In this document: piece by piece, positions 1 through 7,598 of the stretch
Numbering within the stretch: the first letter of the stretch is position 1
How the letters are laid out: each line of letters starts with the position of its first letter
NCBI GenBank assembly: GCA_029263375.1
Contig: JAJCXP010000206.1
Location: forward strand, 1 to 32,690
Reading direction: 5' to 3'
DNA length: 32,690 bases
Source of the DNA: Acidobacteriota bacterium
GTDB taxonomy: Bacteria > Acidobacteriota > Thermoanaerobaculia > Multivoradales > JAHEKO01
Position numbers and translations under genes: made by a program
The notes under the pieces: model-generated
Told to the model about the DNA's origin: nothing
Databases searched by the model: none
Seen by the model: the letters and a program-made list of their open reading frames with translations, nothing else

Positions 1-1281
1 CAGACCCACGCCCCACAAGATCTTGTTCGATCCCCAGGCCGCCGCAAGGATCGCGTCTTTGGAGAAGAACCCGGCCAGCGGTGGAATGCCCGCGATCGCC
101 ACCGTTCCGATCCAGAACGTCCGGTAGGTGACCGGCATCCACTTCTTGAGCCCGCCCATCGAGCGCATGTCCTGCTCACCCGACATGGCGTGAATCACCG
201 AGCCCGAGCCGAGGAAGAGCAGCGCTTTGAAGACCGCGTGCGTGCCGACGTGGAAGATCGCCGCCGAGTAGGCGCCGACGCCCGCCGCCAGGAACATGTA
301 GCCCAGCTGCGAGACGGTCGAGTACGCGAGCACCTTCTTGATATCGCGCTGCGCCAGACCGATGGTCGCCGCGAACAGTGCGGTCGCGCACCCGATCACG
401 GCCACGAACGCCGAGGTCCCGGGAGCGAGCTGGGAGGGCGCGTTCGAGCGCACCACCATGTAGACGCCCGCGGTCACCAGGGTCGCGGCTTGGATCAGCG
501 CCGAGACCGGCGTCGGACCCGCCATCGCGTCCGGCAGCCAGACGAACAGGGGAATCTGTGCGCTCTTGCCCATCGCGCCGATGAAGAAGCAGAGCGTGAC
601 GAACCCGGCGAAGGTCATGCCGAAGAGATAGCTGCCCTCGACCCGGTGCGGATCCGCCGCGATCGCACCGAAGAGCTCGGTGTAGTTCAAGGTGCCGAAC
701 TCGGCCACCAGCGCGAACATGCCGATCAGGAAGGCGAAGTCGCCGATCCGGTTGACGATGAACGCCTTGCGCCCCGCGTAGGGCGGGAACTCCTGGTCGT
801 AGTAGAAGCCGATCAGCAGGTACGAACAGAGTCCGACGCCCTCCCAGCCGACGAACATCACCAGGTAGTTGTTGCCGAGGATCAGCAGCAGCATCGCGCC
901 CATGAATAGGTTCAGGTACGCGAAGTAACGCTGGAATCCAGGCTCGTGCGACATGTAGCCGACCGAGTAGACGTGGATCAGGAAACCCACGAAGGTCACC
1001 ACGAACAGCATCACCGCCGACAGCGCGTCGAGCTGGAAGGCGATATCGATGTTGAGCGTTCCGGCGGTCCAGGCGTAGACGACCTGTTCGTATGCTTCCG
1101 GATGGACGCCGCGGACGTACTGCCAGATACAGCCGAGCGCGATCAGGAGCGACAGGCCCGGCGCCCCGAGAGCCACGGCGGTGACCGCACTCTTCGGCGC
1201 GCGTGGCCCCAGCGTGGCGTTGACGGCGGCGCCCAGGAACGGCAGTAGCGCGACGAGCCAGAGGAGTTCGAGCCAGTTCAT
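1..1281 (-). CDS. nuoL: NADH-quinone oxidoreductase subunit L (partial, N-terminal 427 residues)
   Basis: Antiporter-like proton-pumping subunit of the complex I membrane arm. The minus-strand frame opens with ATG at 1279-1281 and stays open to the window edge, so only the first 427 residues are visible; the family is usually above 600. Visible hallmarks are the conserved stretch reading FVGWEGVGLCSYLLIGFYY, the MGKSAQIPLFVWLPDAMAGPTPVSAL region (written here only as a landmark, with its conserved Lys and Pro residues), and HAVFKALLFLGSG further along. Many hydrophobic helices are evident. It starts 3 nt after the nuoK stop, so it is in the same operon and probably translationally coupled. 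nuoM and nuoN would be expected beyond the left edge. Identity is very secure; the C-terminal half cannot be assessed. Confidence 0.97.
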   Translation of the reverse strand, partial: MNWLELLWLVALLPFLGAAVNATLGPRAPKSAVTAVALGAPGLSLLIALGCIWQYVRGVHPEAYEQVVYAWTAGTLNIDIAFQLDALSAVMLFVVTFVGFLIHVYSVGYMSHEPGFQRYFAYLNLFMGAMLLLILGNNYLVMFVGWEGVGLCSYLLIGFYYDQEFPPYAGRKAFIVNRIGDFAFLIGMFALVAEFGTLNYTELFGAIAADPHRVEGSYLFGMTFAGFVTLCFFIGAMGKSAQIPLFVWLPDAMAGPTPVSALIQAATLVTAGVYMVVRSNAPSQLAPGTSAFVAVIGCATALFAATIGLAQRDIKKVLAYSTVSQLGYMFLAAGVGAYSAAIFHVGTHAVFKALLFLGSGSVIHAMSGEQDMRSMGGLKKWMPVTYRTFWIGTVAIAGIPPLAGFFSKDAILAAAWGSNKILWGVGL

Positions 1282-1284
1282 CGT

Positions 1285-1614
1285 CTACCAGCGCATCAGG
1301 TTGAGGCGGTTGACGTCGATCTCGCGCCGGTTTCGGTAGATAGCAATAAACAGGGCGAGGCCGACCGCGGCCTCGGCGGCGGCGACCGCCAGAACGAACA
1401 GGACCAGGACCTTGCCGTCGAGTGCGGCGGGTAGGTTGCCGGCCGCGCCCGCCAGGCGAGCGTAGGCGACGATCGACAGGTTGACCGAGTTGAGCATCAA
1501 CTCGATGCTCAGGAAGATCGTGATCAGGTTGCGCCGGGTCAGCGCGCCGACCGCGCCGATGCAGAACAGCGCCGCCGAGAGCAGCAGGTACCAGCTGATC
1601 GGGACGCTAGCCAA
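1285..1614 (-). CDS. nuoK: NADH-quinone oxidoreductase subunit K
   Basis: Small membrane subunit of complex I, 109 residues with three predicted transmembrane helices; the family is about 100-110. The second helix carries the conserved acidic residue in the SIELMLNSVNL stretch, and the third helix has the EAAVGLALF motif with its conserved Glu. Both glutamates belong to the proton path in characterised NuoK. The chosen start is a TTG at 1614 that overlaps the end of nuoJ by 8 nt; a GGGAGG Shine-Dalgarno-like run lies about 10 nt upstream, inside nuoJ. The gene sits between nuoJ and nuoL as in most nuo operons. Confidence 0.96.
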   Translation of the reverse strand: MASVPISWYLLLSAALFCIGAVGALTRRNLITIFLSIELMLNSVNLSIVAYARLAGAAGNLPAALDGKVLVLFVLAVAAAEAAVGLALFIAIYRNRREIDVNRLNLMRW

Positions 1615-2128
1615 CTCGGTTCCCTCCCGAGCCCTGGTCGCGGCGGGCGAGGACCGTGGCCGCGATCACCGCCGCCAGGAGCAGGAGTCCGACCATCTCG
1701 AAGGGCAGGAGGTACTTGGACATCAGCGCCCGGGCCAGAGGCTGGAGCTCGACGTACTCCGCCGTGAGCGGCGCCACTTCGAAGCCCACGAAGCGTCCCC
1801 AGAGCAAGGACGCGACCAGCGCGCCGAAGGCGCCCGCGGTCACGATCGCGCCGATCTTCTGGCCCTTGGCGGTGCCCCCGGACGGCGCCTCGCGGCCGAC
1901 GTTCAGGAGCATGATCACGAACAGGAACAGCACCAGGATGGCGCCGGTGTAGACCAGTACCTGGAGGACCGCCAACAGCGGCGCGCCGAGCAGGACGAAG
2001 AGCGCCGCCAGCGACAACAGGGTGACCACCAGGCTCATCGTCGAATAGACCGGATTGCGATGGCTGACGACCATCAGGGCCGAAGCGAGCGCGAGCAAAG
2101 CGAAGGTGGCGAAGACCGCTATTTCCAT
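1607..2128 (-). CDS. nuoJ: NADH-quinone oxidoreductase subunit J
   Basis: Membrane subunit of complex I, 173 residues with about five hydrophobic helices. The conserved core is the NPVYSTMSLVVTLLSLAALF stretch followed by LQVLVYTGAILVLFLFVIMLL, which contains the pi-bulge helix region of the family. Start is ATG at 2128 with a GGGGAG ribosome-binding run about 9 nt upstream. It is preceded by a 92-nt spacer containing a hairpin repeat rather than by nuoI, which is the usual upstream neighbour between nuoH and nuoJ. Its 3' end overlaps nuoK. Confidence 0.96.
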   Translation of the reverse strand: MEIAVFATFALLALASALMVVSHRNPVYSTMSLVVTLLSLAALFVLLGAPLLAVLQVLVYTGAILVLFLFVIMLLNVGREAPSGGTAKGQKIGAIVTAGAFGALVASLLWGRFVGFEVAPLTAEYVELQPLARALMSKYLLPFEMVGLLLLAAVIAATVLARRDQGSGGNRVG

Positions 2129-2158
2129 TTAGTGGATCTCCCCTCTCACCCTCGATCC

Positions 2159-2185
2159 CTCTCTCTCCCTCACGGGGAGAGAGGG
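2159..2185. repeat. Hairpin-forming inverted repeat between nuoH and nuoJ
   Basis: CTCTCTCCC (2161-2169) and GGGAGAGAG (2175-2183) form a perfect 9-bp stem around a TCACG loop, extended by a T-G and a C-G pair. The shape resembles the short CTCTCCC/GGGAGAG interspersed palindromes scattered between genes in many GC-rich bacteria. It lies in a 92-nt gap inside the otherwise overlapping nuo operon. It could be a dispersed repeat, an mRNA stability element or a weak attenuator; no T-tract follows on either strand. Confidence 0.6.
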
Positions 2186-2220
2186 ACGCCGCCGCCCGGA
2201 AGGCTTGGAGCCGGAGAGGA

Positions 2221-3264
2221 TCACAGCACCCCGCCGATGGTCAGGGCCGCGACGGCGATCAGGTTGGCGATCGCCAGCGGCAGGAGCACCTTCCAGCCGA
2301 GCTTCAGGAGTTGATCGAAGCGGAAGCGCGGGAAGGTCCAGCGTACCCAGACGAACAGCAGCATGAAGGCCGTGATCTTGGCCAGCAGGACGGTGAAGCC
2401 CTTGGCCGCGACGATTGCCCAGTGGCCGGTGTAGTCGATGCCGGGGAAGTGCCAGCCGCCGAAGAAGAGGGTCGCGCCCAGTGCCGAGAGCGTTGCCATC
2501 GACATGTACTCGCCCATGAAGAACAGCGCGAACTTCATCGAGCTGTACTCCGTGTGGTAGCCGGCGACCAGCTCCGATTCGGCCTCGGGCAGGTCGAAGG
2601 GCAGCCGGTTGGTCTCGGCGAATGATGCGATCAGGAAGATAAGGAAGCCGATGCACTGCGGAAAGACATTCCAGTGGGGCAGGAAGCCGAGCCAGGTGCC
2701 CTGTTGCTGATAAGCGACCACGTCGTCGAGTCGGAGCGTTCCGGCCGGAATCAGAGCCGCGACCACCGACAGAGTGAGCGCGAGCTCGTAGCTGATCATC
2801 TGGGCGGTGGCGCGCACCGAGCCGAGCAGCGAGTACTTGTTGTTCGAGCTGTAGCCCGCCAGCACCAGCGAGTAGACGCCCAGGCTGGCGAGCGCCAGAA
2901 AGAGCAGCGCGCCGGTGTCGACATCGGCGACCAGGAGCTTGACGGTCTCGCCGCCCACCTGGACCTCGGGACCGAATGGCAGCACGGCGTAGGTGGTCAA
3001 CGCGGGCACGATCGCCAGCGCCGGCGCCAGGTAGTAGAGCGGCTTGTCGACCTCGCTCGGCGTCAGGTCTTCCTTGAACAGGAACTTGACGGCGTCGGCG
3101 AGGGATTGGAACAGACCGAACGGGCCGACCCGATTTGGGCCGAGGCGATCCTGGATCATCGCGCTGCCGCGGCGCTCGACCCAGACCATGATCGGAGCCA
3201 CGTTCATCAACACGGCGAACCAGAGGCCGATCTTGGCCAGCGTCGCGATCGCGGCAATGCTCAA
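2221..3264 (-). CDS. nuoH: NADH-quinone oxidoreductase subunit H
   Basis: Membrane subunit at the junction of the peripheral and membrane arms of complex I, forming part of the quinone chamber. It has 347 residues, a normal length, and about eight or nine transmembrane helices. Diagnostic stretches are WVERRGSAMIQDRLGPNRVG near residues 28-47, then FFKEDLTPS-like KFLFKEDLTPSEVDKPL, and the acidic quinone-side loop AETNRLPFDLPEAESELVAGYHTEYSS around residues 215-241. The ATG at 3264 overlaps the nuoG stop (ATGA), indicating translational coupling. nuoI should follow in a canonical cluster but does not. Confidence 0.97.
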   Translation of the reverse strand: MSIAAIATLAKIGLWFAVLMNVAPIMVWVERRGSAMIQDRLGPNRVGPFGLFQSLADAVKFLFKEDLTPSEVDKPLYYLAPALAIVPALTTYAVLPFGPEVQVGGETVKLLVADVDTGALLFLALASLGVYSLVLAGYSSNNKYSLLGSVRATAQMISYELALTLSVVAALIPAGTLRLDDVVAYQQQGTWLGFLPHWNVFPQCIGFLIFLIASFAETNRLPFDLPEAESELVAGYHTEYSSMKFALFFMGEYMSMATLSALGATLFFGGWHFPGIDYTGHWAIVAAKGFTVLLAKITAFMLLFVWVRWTFPRFRFDQLLKLGWKVLLPLAIANLIAVAALTIGGVL

Positions 3265-4910
3265 GGGTGGGCGCCCTCAGGTTCGGTGCTGTCACCGCTG
3301 GCGACCGCTCCGCTCGTGTCGAGCAGCGTGCCGTGAGCCGGCAGCGAGTCGAAGGTCATCCCGGCGAATGCGGGCACGGTCGCCGCCATCCGGTCGAACA
3401 CCTGAGCTGTCGTCAGACCCTGCCACTCCGGACCCAGCCGGCCGAGCAGGTCGACCAGAGCCTCGACACCGCTACGTACGCCCGCCGGCGCCGGGAACGC
3501 GGCGCGGAAGCGTTGCAGGCGACGCTGCGAGTTGACGAACGTGCCGTCCTTCTCGGCATGGGTCGCGATCGGCAGGACCACGTCGGCGACCTCGGTGAGC
3601 GGCGTCGAGGCCCAGCCGAGCACCACCAGGAACCGAACCTGCCGCAGCCGGCCGATCACTTCCGCGTCGTGCAGCGGACTGCCGGGATCGCCATCGGTGA
3701 TCAAGAGGAAGTCGCAGCGCGAGGCGCCGTCGCCACGCATCAGATCCTCGGCGTTGATCCCAGAGGTTCCCAGCAGTCCGGCCAGCTCAGCCCCCCGCCG
3801 GTTCGGGGTGGTTTCGGTGCCGTGAACACCGCCGTGGAGATTCGGTATGAAGCGCGCCGGGCCCTCTTCGCTCCAGACCGAACGGTGCTCGGAGTCGGCC
3901 GCGTCGGCCAGTCGCGCGATCAGGAACGCCTCCTCGGTGGTCAGGAAGCCGGAGCCGAGGAAGGCGAGGTCGGCGCCTTCGGAGGCGCGGGCGAGCCCCT
4001 GGTGGACGCGGTCGAGAGCCGCTTCCCAGTTGGTCGCGCGCAGCTCTCCGGCAGCGCCGCGCACCGCGGGCGTCCCCAGCCGCTCGAACTCCGAGTAGCG
4101 CCGGAACGTCTGGCGTCCGTAGTCGCACAGCCAGTAGTCGTTGACCTCGGGATTGACCCGGGGCTTGTAGCGCCGGATCGCGCCGCGCTTGTGCTCGACC
4201 GTGACGTTGCAGCCGGCGTCGCAGCCGGTGCAGATCGACGGCTTCTTGTCCAGGTACCAGACCCGCTCGGCGAATCGGAATTCGCTCGAGGTCAGGGCTC
4301 CCACCGGGCAGATGTCGACGACATTGGCCGACAGCGGGTTGTCGAGCTCCTTGCCCGGGAAGACGCCGATCTCGGTGCGCGCGCCGCGCTGGAAGAACCC
4401 GAGCTCACCGGTGCCGCTGATCTCCTCGGTGAACCGAATGCAGCGCGTGCACTGGATGCACCGGTTCATGTTGAGCATCACGCTCGGTCCGAGCGGAATG
4501 CGCTCGCGCCCCGGATAGGTGCGCTTCTCTTCGAACACGAAGCGCGAGAACGCCTGGCCGTGCTTGAAGGAGTAGTCCTGCAGCCCGCACTCGCCCGCCT
4601 GATCGCAGATCGGGCAGTCGAGCGGATGGTTGATGAGCAGGAACTCCATCACCCCCTGCTGCGCCTCCTGGACCTCGGGGATGTCCACATGCACGACCAT
4701 GCCGTCCTTCATGATCTGGGTCGTGCAGGCGGTCTGCAGCTTGGGCGGCCCGTCGATCTTGACCAGGCACATCCGGCACTGACCGACCACCGAAAGACGC
4801 GGGTGATAGCAGTAGTGGGGGATCTGGACGCCGACCTGTTTGGCGGCCTCGATCAGATTGGTTCCGACCTCGACGTCGACCTCGCGGCCGTCGATGGTGA
4901 CGATGGGCAT
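3261..4910 (-). CDS. nuoG: NADH-quinone oxidoreductase subunit G
   Basis: Iron-sulfur subunit of the NADH dehydrogenase module, 549 residues, clearly shorter than the roughly 900-residue enterobacterial form because the molybdopterin-like C-terminal part is reduced. All N-terminal cluster ligands are visible: C34, C45, C48 and C62 for the 2Fe-2S centre; H95, C99, C102 and C108 for N5; C151, C154, C157 and C201 for N4. The extra N7 set (C227, C230, C234, C262) is also present. The start chosen is the ATG at 4910, which overlaps the nuoF stop; a longer reading frame reaches 5048, but its extra residues are Arg-rich shadow of nuoF. The 3' end overlaps nuoH. Confidence 0.96.
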   Translation of the reverse strand: MPIVTIDGREVDVEVGTNLIEAAKQVGVQIPHYCYHPRLSVVGQCRMCLVKIDGPPKLQTACTTQIMKDGMVVHVDIPEVQEAQQGVMEFLLINHPLDCPICDQAGECGLQDYSFKHGQAFSRFVFEEKRTYPGRERIPLGPSVMLNMNRCIQCTRCIRFTEEISGTGELGFFQRGARTEIGVFPGKELDNPLSANVVDICPVGALTSSEFRFAERVWYLDKKPSICTGCDAGCNVTVEHKRGAIRRYKPRVNPEVNDYWLCDYGRQTFRRYSEFERLGTPAVRGAAGELRATNWEAALDRVHQGLARASEGADLAFLGSGFLTTEEAFLIARLADAADSEHRSVWSEEGPARFIPNLHGGVHGTETTPNRRGAELAGLLGTSGINAEDLMRGDGASRCDFLLITDGDPGSPLHDAEVIGRLRQVRFLVVLGWASTPLTEVADVVLPIATHAEKDGTFVNSQRRLQRFRAAFPAPAGVRSGVEALVDLLGRLGPEWQGLTTAQVFDRMAATVPAFAGMTFDSLPAHGTLLDTSGAVASGDSTEPEGAHP

Positions 4911-6208
4911 CAGGCGGTGACCTCTTCGGCGAAGTAGCGTCGTGGCTCGGTCGCCGGGCCGCCGCCGTCGAGCCAGCCAGCCACCTCGTCGGGGAAGTTC
5001 TGGACCAGCGAGCGCAGGGGGCCGACCGCGGCGTCGGCGAGCGCGCACAGGGTCGTGCCGCCCATGTTGCGGCAGATGCGCAGGATCAGCTCTTCATCGC
5101 CGGGCTTGCCGTGGCCGGAGACGATCTTCTTCATCACCAGCTCCGCCCAGTTGGTGCCCTCGCGACACGGCGTGCACTGTCCGCACGACTCGTGATTGAA
5201 GAACTTGGCCAGACGGTAGACCGAGCGCACCAGATCGGTCTCGTCGTCCATGACGATCACCGCCGCCGAGCCGAGCATCGAGCCGGCCTTGGCCAGCTGA
5301 TCGAAGTCGAGTGGCACGTCGGCCTTGTCGGCCGGCAGGATCGCCGCCGAGGCGCCGCCGGGGATGAACGCTTTGAGCTGCCGCCCGCGCCACATGCCGC
5401 CGCAAGCCTCGATCAGCTGCGTCATGGTGACGCCGATCGGGAACTCGTAGACGCCAGGGTTCTCGACATGCCCCGAGACGCAGTACAGCTTGGGCCCGGT
5501 GTTGCGCTCGTCGGTGCCGATGCTCTTGAACCAGAGGGCGCCGCGCTCGAGGATGTGCGGCACGTTGCAGAGCGTTTCGACGTTGTTGATCACCGTCGGG
5601 CAGCCGAACGCGCCGACCACCGCCGGGAACGGCGGCTTGATCCGTGGTTGGCCGCGCTTGCCCTCGAGCGACTCGAGCAGGCCGGTCTCCTCGCCGCAGA
5701 TGTAGGCGCCGGCGCCGCGGTGGACGTACATGTCGAGCTTGAAGCCCTTGCCCATGACGTTGTCGCCCAGGATGCCGGCCTCGTACGCGTCGCGGATGGC
5801 CTCTTCGAGAATGTCTGCGGGCTCGACGTACTCGCCGCGGATATAGATATAGCAGGCGCTCGCGCCTACCGCGTAGCAGCAGATCGCACAGCCCTCGATC
5901 AGCTGCTGAGGATCCTCTTCCATCAGGACCCGGTCCTTGAACGTTCCCGGCTCCGACTCGTCGGCGTTGCAGACCAGGTACTTCGGCTTGTCGACCGCCT
6001 TGGGGATGAAGCTCCACTTGAGGCCGGCGGGGAAGCCGGCGCCGCCGCGGCCGCGCAGGCCGGAGTCCTTGACCAGCTCGATCACCGCGTCCGGCTCCAT
6101 CTCGAGAGCCTTCTCGAGACCTCGATAGCCGCCGTTCTCGCGGTAGCCCTCGACCTTCCGAGCTTCCGGTCGTCCGACGTTGCGCAGCAGCACGGGCTCG
6201 AAGCTCAT
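4910..6208 (-). CDS. nuoF: NADH-quinone oxidoreductase subunit F
   Basis: NADH- and FMN-binding subunit of complex I, 432 residues, normal length. Visible motifs are the glycine-rich RGRGGAGFPAG nucleotide loop (residues 52-62), NADESEPGTFKDR (81-93) at the FMN site, and the N3 4Fe-4S ligands C342, C345, C348 and C388 within ESCGQCTPCREG and the later LCAL. Start is the ATG at 6208, which shares nucleotides with the nuoE stop (ATGA). The open frame continues upstream to 6436, but that part is a shadow of nuoE. Its stop overlaps the nuoG start. Confidence 0.98.
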   Translation of the reverse strand: MSFEPVLLRNVGRPEARKVEGYRENGGYRGLEKALEMEPDAVIELVKDSGLRGRGGAGFPAGLKWSFIPKAVDKPKYLVCNADESEPGTFKDRVLMEEDPQQLIEGCAICCYAVGASACYIYIRGEYVEPADILEEAIRDAYEAGILGDNVMGKGFKLDMYVHRGAGAYICGEETGLLESLEGKRGQPRIKPPFPAVVGAFGCPTVINNVETLCNVPHILERGALWFKSIGTDERNTGPKLYCVSGHVENPGVYEFPIGVTMTQLIEACGGMWRGRQLKAFIPGGASAAILPADKADVPLDFDQLAKAGSMLGSAAVIVMDDETDLVRSVYRLAKFFNHESCGQCTPCREGTNWAELVMKKIVSGHGKPGDEELILRICRNMGGTTLCALADAAVGPLRSLVQNFPDEVAGWLDGGGPATEPRRYFAEEVTA

Positions 6209-6696
6209 CAGTCCAACTCCTCGACGATCCGACGCACCGAGTCCGGAGTCAGCCCACCCCGGTAGTCGTTGTCGACCATCATCATCGGCGCCTGCTCGCA
6301 AGCCCCGAGACACTCGAAATGGACGAACGAGCACTTGCCGTCCGGCGTGACCTCGTTCTCGTCGACAGCGAGGTGCTCCTTCAGGCTCGCCAGCACCTCC
6401 TCGGCGCCCCGCAGTGCACACGGTAGGTTGGTGCACACCCGCAGCCGGTGGCGGCCGATCGGATTCTGATGGTAGAGGTCGTAGAACGTGACGACGCCGT
6501 AGACCTTGGCCGGCGTGAGATTGAGCTCGTGCGCCACCGCTGCGATCGCCTCGTCGGGCAGCCAGCCGTCCCAGTGCTTCTGCGCCAGATGCAGGGCCGG
6601 CAGGAGCAGCGCCTCCTCGGTGGGGTAGCGCGGCCGCAGCGCGTCGATGGCGTCGCGGACCTCCTGAGGCAGCCTGAGTGCCGCGGCGTCAGCCAT
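6208..6696 (-). CDS. nuoE: NADH-quinone oxidoreductase subunit E
   Basis: Thioredoxin-fold 2Fe-2S subunit of the NADH dehydrogenase module, 162 residues. The N1a ligands C88, C93, C129 and C133 are all present (CTNLPC and ECLGAC). Start is the ATG at 6696, which overlaps the end of nuoA and has a GGGAGG ribosome-binding run a few nt upstream. The open frame could begin at 6741, but that extension has no such signal and is nuoA shadow. It directly follows nuoA, so nuoB, nuoC and nuoD are missing from their canonical place. Confidence 0.97.
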   Translation of the reverse strand: MADAAALRLPQEVRDAIDALRPRYPTEEALLLPALHLAQKHWDGWLPDEAIAAVAHELNLTPAKVYGVVTFYDLYHQNPIGRHRLRVCTNLPCALRGAEEVLASLKEHLAVDENEVTPDGKCSFVHFECLGACEQAPMMMVDNDYRGGLTPDSVRRIVEELD

Positions 6697-7078
6697 CCTT
6701 GCCTCCCTGCGCCGCGCGCTTGACGTTGAGATCGAGCCCACCCTTGCGCCAGATGTAGAGGAATCCGACCAGGATCAGGAAGATGAATACCTGCACCGCC
6801 CAGAAGAGCGGCCATCCGCCCTCGCGCATCACCAGCACCCAGGGATAGAGGAAGGCAGCTTCGACGTCGAAGATGACGAAGTCGATCGCGATCAGGAAGA
6901 AGATGATCGAGATCCGCTTGCGTGAGCTGTCGAGCAGCGGCTCGCCGGACTCGTAGGGCGAGAGCTTGATCCTGCCTCCCGAGCGGCTGCCGATCATCGA
7001 CGACATCAACAGGATGACGCCCCCGAGGCCCAGGGCTACGCCCAGCGCCAGCAAAACCGGTAGGTGATCAACAGGCAA
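6689..7078 (-). CDS. nuoA: NADH-quinone oxidoreductase subunit A
   Basis: Membrane subunit of complex I, 129 residues with three hydrophobic helices. The loop reads SPYESGEPL, with Ser where enterobacterial NuoA has Cys, which is a common bacterial variant. The diagnostic FVIFDVEAAFLYPW stretch follows at about residues 67-80. It is the first gene of the operon. The only reasonable start is TTG at 7078 with a GGGGA run about 8 nt upstream; no ATG lies in frame nearby. It is followed by overlapping nuoE rather than nuoB. The start codon is less certain than the identity. Confidence 0.95.
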   Translation of the reverse strand: MPVDHLPVLLALGVALGLGGVILLMSSMIGSRSGGRIKLSPYESGEPLLDSSRKRISIIFFLIAIDFVIFDVEAAFLYPWVLVMREGGWPLFWAVQVFIFLILVGFLYIWRKGGLDLNVKRAAQGGKDG

Positions 7079-7530
<452 letters not shown>

Positions 7531-7569
7531 ATCAGCCTCGCCAGCGGGTGACGAAGCGGGTAGACGCGC

Positions 7570-7598
7570 AGTCTAGAGAGAGTCGGCAAACGTGTCAA
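7570..7598 (-). promoter_or_regulatory. Near-consensus sigma70 promoter of tRNA-Leu
   Basis: On the minus strand TTGACA (7598-7593) is followed after exactly 17 bp by TAGACT (7575-7570), placing a transcript start near 7563, about 33 nt before the tRNA. The -35 box lies inside the first codons of the divergent RNase R gene (GTG at 7592), so the two genes share regulatory DNA. Confidence 0.8.

Noticed and set aside
190-909. 239-residue plus-strand frame opposite nuoL
   Set aside because: Translation is Arg/Asp/Glu-rich low-complexity, the usual shadow of a GC-rich gene; the opposite strand is clearly nuoL.
3267-4937. 556-residue plus-strand frame opposite nuoG
   Set aside because: Exact antisense of nuoG, which has all cluster-binding cysteines; the plus-strand translation shows no domain.
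6209-6436. N-terminal extension of NuoF
   Set aside because: It reads nuoE in another frame; ATG 6208 overlapping the nuoE stop gives the normal NuoF length.
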